Source: Phoenicibacter congonensis
GTDB lineage: Bacteria; Actinomycetota; Coriobacteriia; Coriobacteriales; Eggerthellaceae
Length of the DNA stretch: 11,087 bases
Direction of reading: 5' to 3'
Assembly: GCA_030530045.1 (NCBI GenBank)
Contig: JAUMVS010000040.1
Coordinates: 1-11,087 of the forward strand
The notes beneath the pieces are model-generated. The model ran no database searches and was not told where the DNA came from. It was given only the letters and a program-made list of their open reading frames with translations. Positions 6,831 through 11,087 of this stretch are shown one piece after another. Made by a program: the position numbers and the translations under genes. Within the stretch, counting starts at the first letter, position 1, and each line of letters begins with the position of its first letter.

Positions 6831-6837
6831 CTCCTTT
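6831..6837 (-). promoter_or_regulatory. Strong ribosome binding site for the TTG start of glmS
   Basis: AAAGGAG on the minus strand, separated by 7 nt from the TTG at 6823. It supports the non-ATG start demanded by the N-terminal catalytic cysteine. Confidence 0.85.
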
Positions 6838-6851
6838 AAAACTTCTTGAAA

Positions 6852-6890
6852 TTAGCAAAAAGGCCCACACGAGTTGGACCTTTTAAAAAA
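6852..6890 (-). terminator. Rho-independent terminator of pckA
   Basis: On the minus strand AAAAGGTCCA (6884-6875) pairs with TGGGCCTTTT (6867-6858) over 10 bp with one wobble, around a 7-nt loop. A T-run continues past the stem. It lies about 37 bp after the pckA stop. The A/T flanks make it plausibly bidirectional. The glmS promoter must lie in or near the remaining 15-25 bp, or glmS depends on read-through; no clear boxes were seen. Confidence 0.85.
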
Positions 6891-6921
6891 TGTTCTTATA
6901 AATGAAAATCGAACAAAGCTT

Positions 6922-8511
6922 TTAGTCTTCTGCAACCGGACCAGCTGAAACGATGTTTGCAGGCATGTCAGGATATTTCGCAGCAAAATTGTCCACAAAC
7001 ATTTTAGCAAGGCGATTTGCTGTTTCGTCGTAGGCGGCCTTGTCTTCCCACATTTCACGAGCATTTAATAACTCGCTTGGAACGTTTGTGCATGCAAGTG
7101 GGAAATCGACGTTAAACACTGGATGGTGCTCATACTCTGCGTCTTTGAGCTCACCAGACAGTGCAGCGTTAACCATAGCGCGAGTGTATTTCAGCTTGAT
7201 GCGGCTAGCGCCATCGGATGCTTTTCCGCCTGACCAGCCGGTGTTTACGAGGTAAACATCGGTGCCATATTTATCAAGCTTGTCACCAAGCATTTCAGCG
7301 TAAACCATTGGGTTCATTGGCATGAAAGGCTCGCCGAAAAGCGTTGAGAACGTTGGTGTTGGCTCGGTAATGCCGCGCTCAGTGCCAGCGACTTTTGAAG
7401 TAAAGCCAGTGACGAAGTGATACATAGCAGCATCGCGAGAAAGCTTGCTGATTGGAGGCAAAACGCCAAATGCATCAGCAGTGAGGAACACTACAACTTT
7501 AGGAATTCCGCCGGTGCTTGGGATTTGCGCATTTGGAACGAACTCGATTGGGTAACCAACGCGAGTGTTGTCGGTGAGAGAGTTGTCAGCAAAATCAAAC
7601 GTGCCATCTTCTTTCATGATGACGTTTTCAACAACAGCACCGCTCTTGATTGCGTGATAGATGACAGGCTCCGACTCTTCTGTCAGATTAATGCACTTTG
7701 CATAGCAGCCACCCTCGATGTTAAACACGCCGTCAGGAGACCAACCGTGCTCGTCATCGCCAATGAGGTTGCGTGACTCATCAGCAGAAAGCGTTGTTTT
7801 TCCAGTGCCAGAAAGACCAAAGAAAATTGCAGTCTCGCCGCTCTCAGGGTCGATGTTTGCCGAGCAATGCATAGGCAAAACGTCATCTTTTGTGAGCATG
7901 TAGTTCATAGTCGAGAAGACCGACTTTTTGATCTCACCGCAATAACCTGTGCCTGCAATGACAATTTGCTTGAGTTCAAAGTCAAGAAGCACTGCAGCTT
8001 CAGAATTTGTGCCGTCAACTTCTGGGTCGCACTTAAAGCCTGGAGCTGCGATTACAGTAAACTCTGGATCGCCATAGGCTGCAAGCTCTTCTTCAGTTGG
8101 GCGAATCAAAAGCTGATGAATGAACAAGTTCTGATGAGCATATTCATTCACTACGCGGAACTTGTGAGTGTATTTAGGGTCAGCACCAGCAAAGCCATCA
8201 AAAACGTAGACATCTTTGCCATTCAGATAGTTGACTACCTTCTCGCGAATTGCCAAAAACATCTCGCGAGAGCAAGGTGCGTTAACTTTTCCCCAATTGA
8301 TTTCGTCATGCACTGAAGGAACGTCGACGATAAAACGGTCGTTAGGTGAGCGACCAGTGTATTTTCCCGTGTAAACAACAAGTGCACCGGTCTCGGAAAG
8401 TTTGCCTTCCCCATTCTCGAGAGCCTTGTCGGTCAAAGTCTGTGCATCTAGGTTGCGATAGACTGCTTTAGGTTCTGTAATTCCAAGTTTATCTATGCCA
8501 AATAAATCCAT
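6922..8511 (-). CDS. pckA: Phosphoenolpyruvate carboxykinase (ATP)
   Basis: This enzyme interconverts oxaloacetate + ATP and PEP + CO2 + ADP. It serves gluconeogenesis, or PEP carboxylation in many fermentative anaerobes. The 529-residue protein is close to E. coli PckA (540). It shows TGRSPNDRF (52-60), GTGYCGEIKKSVF (187-199) with Lys195, His215 in MHCSAN, the P-loop GLSGTGKT (232-239), GDDEHGW (251-257), and TRVGYP (316-321). These are the ATP-dependent class, not the GTP class. I chose the ATG at 8511: GGTGG lies 5-6 nt upstream and the preceding in-frame extension to 8604 would run through the promoter region with no homology. A terminator follows. A TATAAT box and repeated TTTACAAA elements lie upstream. 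Direction of flux in the cell is an inference. Confidence 0.97.
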   Translation of the reverse strand: MDLFGIDKLGITEPKAVYRNLDAQTLTDKALENGEGKLSETGALVVYTGKYTGRSPNDRFIVDVPSVHDEINWGKVNAPCSREMFLAIREKVVNYLNGKDVYVFDGFAGADPKYTHKFRVVNEYAHQNLFIHQLLIRPTEEELAAYGDPEFTVIAAPGFKCDPEVDGTNSEAAVLLDFELKQIVIAGTGYCGEIKKSVFSTMNYMLTKDDVLPMHCSANIDPESGETAIFFGLSGTGKTTLSADESRNLIGDDEHGWSPDGVFNIEGGCYAKCINLTEESEPVIYHAIKSGAVVENVIMKEDGTFDFADNSLTDNTRVGYPIEFVPNAQIPSTGGIPKVVVFLTADAFGVLPPISKLSRDAAMYHFVTGFTSKVAGTERGITEPTPTFSTLFGEPFMPMNPMVYAEMLGDKLDKYGTDVYLVNTGWSGGKASDGASRIKLKYTRAMVNAALSGELKDAEYEHHPVFNVDFPLACTNVPSELLNAREMWEDKAAYDETANRLAKMFVDNFAAKYPDMPANIVSAGPVAED

Positions 8512-8545
8512 TCTTACCACCAAATCGGGGTCCAATAATGTCCTA

Positions 8546-8551
8546 ATTATA
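8546..8551 (-). promoter_or_regulatory. Candidate pckA promoter (-10 TATAAT; -35 TTTACA at 8567-8572)
   Basis: TATAAT on the minus strand is 34 bp before the pckA start codon. TTTACA (5 of 6 to TTGACA) lies at 8572-8567, giving a 15-bp spacer, shorter than the ideal 17. A second TTTACA at 8561-8556 is too close to act as the -35 for the same box and may be part of an operator. Confidence 0.5.
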
Positions 8552-8553
8552 TG

Positions 8554-8572
8554 TTTGTAAATATTTTGTAAA
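8554..8572 (-). repeat. Tandem TTTACAAA boxes at the pckA promoter
   Basis: Two copies of TTTACAAA on the minus strand begin at 8572 and 8561, so they recur every 11 bp, about one helical turn. The second lies between the presumed -35 and -10 boxes. Same-face direct repeats in a promoter are compatible with a regulator binding site. The region is A/T-rich, so chance is a real alternative. Confidence 0.4.
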
Positions 8573-8592
8573 GTGCGTTTTCGATGTAGGAC

Positions 8593-8616
8593 AAAAATAC
8601 CCAATAAAAAGGGTAC
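8593..8616 (-). terminator. Second, weaker terminator-like hairpin upstream of pckA
   Basis: TACCC (8615-8611, minus strand) pairs with GGGTA (8602-8598) around an 8-nt T-rich loop; the stem can gain one outer wobble pair. It is followed by TTTTT. It stands between the main aconitase terminator and the pckA promoter and may act as a backup stop. Confidence 0.5.
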
Positions 8617-8685
8617 GCCCGGGTTAGATTAAGCTAACTTTTGTCTCAAATGATCAACAAAAAGTGTTATGGAAAACGCGCGGCC

Positions 8686-8723
8686 AGCTATAAATAGATA
8701 AGGCGCGAGATTCCCCGCGCCTT
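8686..8723 (-). terminator. Terminator hairpin of the icd-aconitase unit
   Basis: AAGGCGCG (8723-8716 on the minus strand) pairs perfectly with CGCGCCTT (8707-8700) around an 8-nt loop. It lies about 30 bp after the aconitase stop. The tail ATCTATTTAT is U-rich but interrupted, weaker than the other terminators here. The remaining part of the 241-bp gap (about 8617-8685) holds a GTTAG/CTAAC inverted repeat (8623-8627 with 8634-8638) and no gene. Confidence 0.75.
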
Positions 8724-8752
8724 GCGTCAATTGACTTTTGCACTAATAATAA

Positions 8753-10969
8753 TTAGTGATTCTTGTAATAGTTAATCAAGCATCCATCTTTTAAGATTTG
8801 CTTCTCATCGCCTGTGAGCTGACCAAGCTTGAGCTTAATCTCGGTCACTGCGCCATCGTGAAATGCATAGCCGCTAAATTCTGCATCGGAATCGATTGCA
8901 TCGATGACATTTGGAACAAACACCCAATCGTTAACGTCGAGCACAGCTGCATCGGTTGTGAGGAATGGCAAAATGCCCCAGTTAATGCAGTTTGAACGGT
9001 AGCGCTTCGTTGCATATTCTTCAGCGAAGTTTGCGCCTGCGCCCAAAACACGCTGGCAAGATGCTGCTTGTTCGCGAGCGCTTCCGTCACCTGGCTTTTT
9101 CGCATAAATTGCACTCTTAATTAATGTGTCGCTCGTCTCGACCTGAACGCCTGCAGCCTCGAATGCAGAAATTGCGCGTTTGACGTCGTCATTGTCAAAG
9201 TCAAGCGTTGCAACATCTTTAGCGCGACCAACATATTCTGGGTCACGACGAGAAAGAGTAAACTCTGCCAAACGAAGTGGGTTTGATCTAAACGATGAAG
9301 TCTCACCTGAAGGAATGAGCTCGTCGGTTGTTGTGACAGGGTCGTCGATGTGCGAGCAAAGCTTCAGCAAAATGTTGTTTGTGAGAGTTGGCTGCTCTGG
9401 CCAGTCTTTGATGTTTGGACCAAAGTGAAGCGGGTAGTCGGGCTCAGGGTTTCCAAAGCCGTAATAGACACGCTTCTTATAAACAGAATCGTTAAATGGG
9501 CACTCATATGCTGGCTCTGGCTCGTGGCAAACATCGGTAGCAGCAGTCAAAACACCCTGGTTAGCAGCGGTAGCTGCAATTGAACGAGCATCCATGAGAG
9601 CAACAGCCGAGATTTGACCCTCGCCTGGCTTTGAGCCTTCGCGGTTTGCAAAGTTTCTTGTGGTGTGGCGAATTGAAAGCTCACCGTTAGCAGGAGTGTC
9701 GCCTGCACCAAAGCAAGGTCCGCAGAATGCCTCTCTAAAAATCGCGCCAGTTGAGACGAGATTTGAAACAGTTCCGTTATCAACAAGAGCTTTGTAAACT
9801 GGCATTGAGTCAGGGTAAACGCTCAATCTGAACTCGCCGTTTCCAGTGTTGCAATCATCAAGAACAGCAGCTGCAGCCATGATGTTTCCATAGGTGCCAC
9901 CACTGCATCCAGCGATCACTCCCTGGTCAACGTTAACGTTTCCTTGCTCATCAATTTTTGAAACGAGGTCCATCTCAACATTTCCAGAAAGCTGTTCGTT
10001 TGCACGATCTTGTGCCTCTTGGAGATATTTCTTAGGGTCAGCTTTAAGTTCGTTAATTGCAATTGCATAGCTAGGGTGCATAGGAAGAGCAATCATCGAC
10101 TCAATTTCGCCCAGGTCAAGCTCAATTGCACGAACGTATGCAGCGCCATCTTCTGCGTCAAGTTTTGCGTAGGCTTCTGGACGATTGTGACCCTCGAAGT
10201 AGGCCTTAGTGACGTCGTCGGTCTGCCAAATTGATGACCAGCAAGTGGTCTCAGTCGTCATAACGTCGATTGCGTTTCTGTATTCCTGCGAAAGAGAAGC
10301 GATGCCATCGCCCACAAATTCCATGACAGAATTCTTCACGAAACCGTTTGCATAGGTCGCTCCGATGAGCGCCAAAGCAACATCGTGAGGGCCAACGCCT
10401 GGCTTAACTTCGCCAGTAACATGAATCAAAACTACGTCAGGGTTTGCAATGTCGTAGGTTCTTTTCAGCAGCTGCTTTGCAAGCTCGCCGCCGCCTTCGC
10501 CAACAGCCATTGTTCCAAGAGCGCCGTAGCGAGTGTGCGAGTCGGAACCCAAAATCATGCGTCCGCAACCGCTCATCATTTCGCGATTGTAGGAGTGAAT
10601 AACTGCCATGTTTGGTGGAACGTAAATGCCGCCATATTTATGCGCTGCAGAAAGCGCGAAGCGGTGGTCGTCCTCGTTAATTGTGCCGCCGACAGCACAA
10701 AGTGTGTTGTGGCAGTTCGTCAGAACATAGGGCACAGGGAACTCTTTTAGCCCGCTAGCACGTGCAGTTTGAATGATTCCGACATAGGTAATGTCGTGTG
10801 AAGTTAGCGAGTCAAACTTGAGATGCAAAACGTCACTGCTCTCGCCGTTGTCGTGCGAGCTGAGAATTGAAGCAGCAATCGTCTTGCCTCTTCCCTGCTC
10901 GAATTCCTCGTCGCTACAAGGAACAACCTCGCCGTTCTTTAATAAAACCTTCTGATCAATCAGTTTCAT
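8753..10969 (-). CDS. Aconitase-superfamily hydratase, probable aconitate hydratase
   Basis: The likely reaction is citrate to isocitrate through cis-aconitate, using a [4Fe-4S] cluster, in the cytoplasm. The 738-residue single-chain protein shows aconitase-fold landmarks. GSDSHT is at 141-146 (GTDSHT in most aconitases). Three candidate cluster cysteines are visible: Cys355 in VIAGCSGGTYGN, and Cys416 and Cys419 in FCGPCFGAGD. TTRNFANREG is at 436-445 in place of NRNFxGR, and the swivel-domain GSAREQAA at 629-636 replaces GSSREHAA. It is shorter than AcnA (about 890) and differs from the canonical signatures, resembling the YbhJ-type hydratase branch as I recall it. The ATG at 10969 is 4 bp after the stop of an isocitrate-dehydrogenase-like gene, which strongly suggests an aconitase role. 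A longer in-frame reading to 11083 overlaps that gene and is rejected. Another hydratase substrate is possible but less likely here. Confidence 0.88.
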   Translation of the reverse strand: MKLIDQKVLLKNGEVVPCSDEEFEQGRGKTIAASILSSHDNGESSDVLHLKFDSLTSHDITYVGIIQTARASGLKEFPVPYVLTNCHNTLCAVGGTINEDDHRFALSAAHKYGGIYVPPNMAVIHSYNREMMSGCGRMILGSDSHTRYGALGTMAVGEGGGELAKQLLKRTYDIANPDVVLIHVTGEVKPGVGPHDVALALIGATYANGFVKNSVMEFVGDGIASLSQEYRNAIDVMTTETTCWSSIWQTDDVTKAYFEGHNRPEAYAKLDAEDGAAYVRAIELDLGEIESMIALPMHPSYAIAINELKADPKKYLQEAQDRANEQLSGNVEMDLVSKIDEQGNVNVDQGVIAGCSGGTYGNIMAAAAVLDDCNTGNGEFRLSVYPDSMPVYKALVDNGTVSNLVSTGAIFREAFCGPCFGAGDTPANGELSIRHTTRNFANREGSKPGEGQISAVALMDARSIAATAANQGVLTAATDVCHEPEPAYECPFNDSVYKKRVYYGFGNPEPDYPLHFGPNIKDWPEQPTLTNNILLKLCSHIDDPVTTTDELIPSGETSSFRSNPLRLAEFTLSRRDPEYVGRAKDVATLDFDNDDVKRAISAFEAAGVQVETSDTLIKSAIYAKKPGDGSAREQAASCQRVLGAGANFAEEYATKRYRSNCINWGILPFLTTDAAVLDVNDWVFVPNVIDAIDSDAEFSGYAFHDGAVTEIKLKLGQLTGDEKQILKDGCLINYYKNH

Positions 10970-10973
10970 TGTT

Positions 10974-11087
10974 TTAGAGCCTCTCGATGATAGCTTGTGT
11001 AAATTCAACAGTCTTTGCGTGGCCGCCGATGTCGCCAGTTGTTCTGTCGCCTTCGCGAACAGCATCATAAATTGCCTGCTCAAGCTT
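10974..11087 (-). CDS. C-terminus of an isocitrate/isopropylmalate dehydrogenase family protein, probably isocitrate dehydrogenase
   Basis: Only the last 37 codons and TAA are in the window; the gene starts beyond the right edge. The tail TGDIGGHAKTVEFTQAIIERL (residues 17-37 of the visible part) fits the conserved C-terminal end of decarboxylating isocitrate and 3-isopropylmalate dehydrogenases, which usually read TxDLGGxAxTxEFxxAI. The stop is 4 bp before the aconitase-type gene, and GAGAGG in its final codons probably serves as that gene's ribosome binding site, so translation may be coupled. The neighbour is a single-chain aconitase rather than split LeuC/LeuD, favouring isocitrate dehydrogenase. 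Cofactor preference cannot be judged from this fragment. Confidence 0.8.
   Translation of the reverse strand, partial: KLEQAIYDAVREGDRTTGDIGGHAKTVEFTQAIIERL

Noticed and set aside
6824..6857. A glmS ribozyme or riboswitch in the glmS leader
   Set aside because: Only about 34 nt separate the upstream terminator stem from the start codon, too short for the ribozyme core, and no matching motif is seen.
7867..8316. A 149-codon plus-strand open frame inside pckA
   Set aside because: It is antisense to a strongly conserved enzyme, has no ribosome binding site of note and no recognisable protein pattern. Its composition is that of a complement-strand shadow.
6922..8604. A 560-residue PEP carboxykinase with a 31-residue N-terminal extension
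   Set aside because: The extension is translated from the A/T-rich promoter segment containing TATAAT and the TTTACAAA repeats. The ATG at 8511 has a GGTGG ribosome binding site and gives the family length.
10385..10750. A 121-codon plus-strand open frame antisense to the aconitase-type gene
   Set aside because: It is a shadow frame with no start context and no recognisable domain.
8753..11083. A 776-residue reading of the aconitase-type gene starting at 11083
   Set aside because: The first 38 residues overlap, out of frame, a conserved dehydrogenase C-terminus on the same strand. The ATG at 10969 directly after that gene's stop gives a normal N-terminus.
1..11087. A mobile element, defence system, CRISPR array or biosynthetic cluster
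   Set aside because: All genes but the two acetyltransferases are standard core-metabolism or translation genes of full length. No transposase, integrase, direct-repeat array or unusual block of composition is visible.

Overview
The window reads as a stretch of core chromosome from a bacterium with moderate-to-low GC content, probably Gram-positive. Nearly every gene is a recognisable full-length housekeeping gene behind a strong Shine-Dalgarno sequence, and most are followed by a compact hairpin plus T-run terminator. The EF-Ts N-terminus and overall style recall Coriobacteriia (Actinomycetota), but that is a recollection-based inference with low confidence. I see no insertion sequence, phage gene, tRNA, rRNA, CRISPR array or integration site.

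Layout, left to right. All genes are on the minus strand except one. 1-1192: murA, lacking its C-terminus at the window edge. 1286-2149: tsf, with its own terminator. 2195-2920: rpsB, just upstream of tsf in one operon and preceded by a structured leader. 3053-3547 (minus) and 3632-4132 (plus): two divergent GNAT acetyltransferases of unknown substrate. 4183-4270: two back-to-back terminators. 4313-4843: nicotinamidase-like cysteine hydrolase. 4875-4903: bidirectional terminator. 5000-6823: glmS with a TTG start. 6922-8511: ATP-type PEP carboxykinase. 8512-8752: a 241-bp gap with the aconitase terminator, a second hairpin and the pckA promoter region. 8753-10969: aconitase-superfamily hydratase. 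10974-11087: the last 37 codons of a gene of the isocitrate/isopropylmalate dehydrogenase family.

Functionally there are three groups. The translation genes (rpsB, tsf) form one transcription unit. glmS and murA both feed peptidoglycan precursor synthesis (glucosamine-6-phosphate, and the first committed step from UDP-GlcNAc), but they are not co-transcribed. The dehydrogenase and aconitase genes lie 4 bp apart, and pckA is next downstream. With a citrate synthase elsewhere, this set would give the oxidative TCA branch from PEP/oxaloacetate to 2-oxoglutarate, plausibly for glutamate synthesis.

I did not find a new biological system. The points most worth a second look are the divergent aconitase-type enzyme linked to isocitrate dehydrogenase, a possible S2 leader upstream of rpsB, repeated TTTACAAA boxes at the pckA promoter, a TATAAT box inside the tsf terminator tail, and the divergent acetyltransferase pair.
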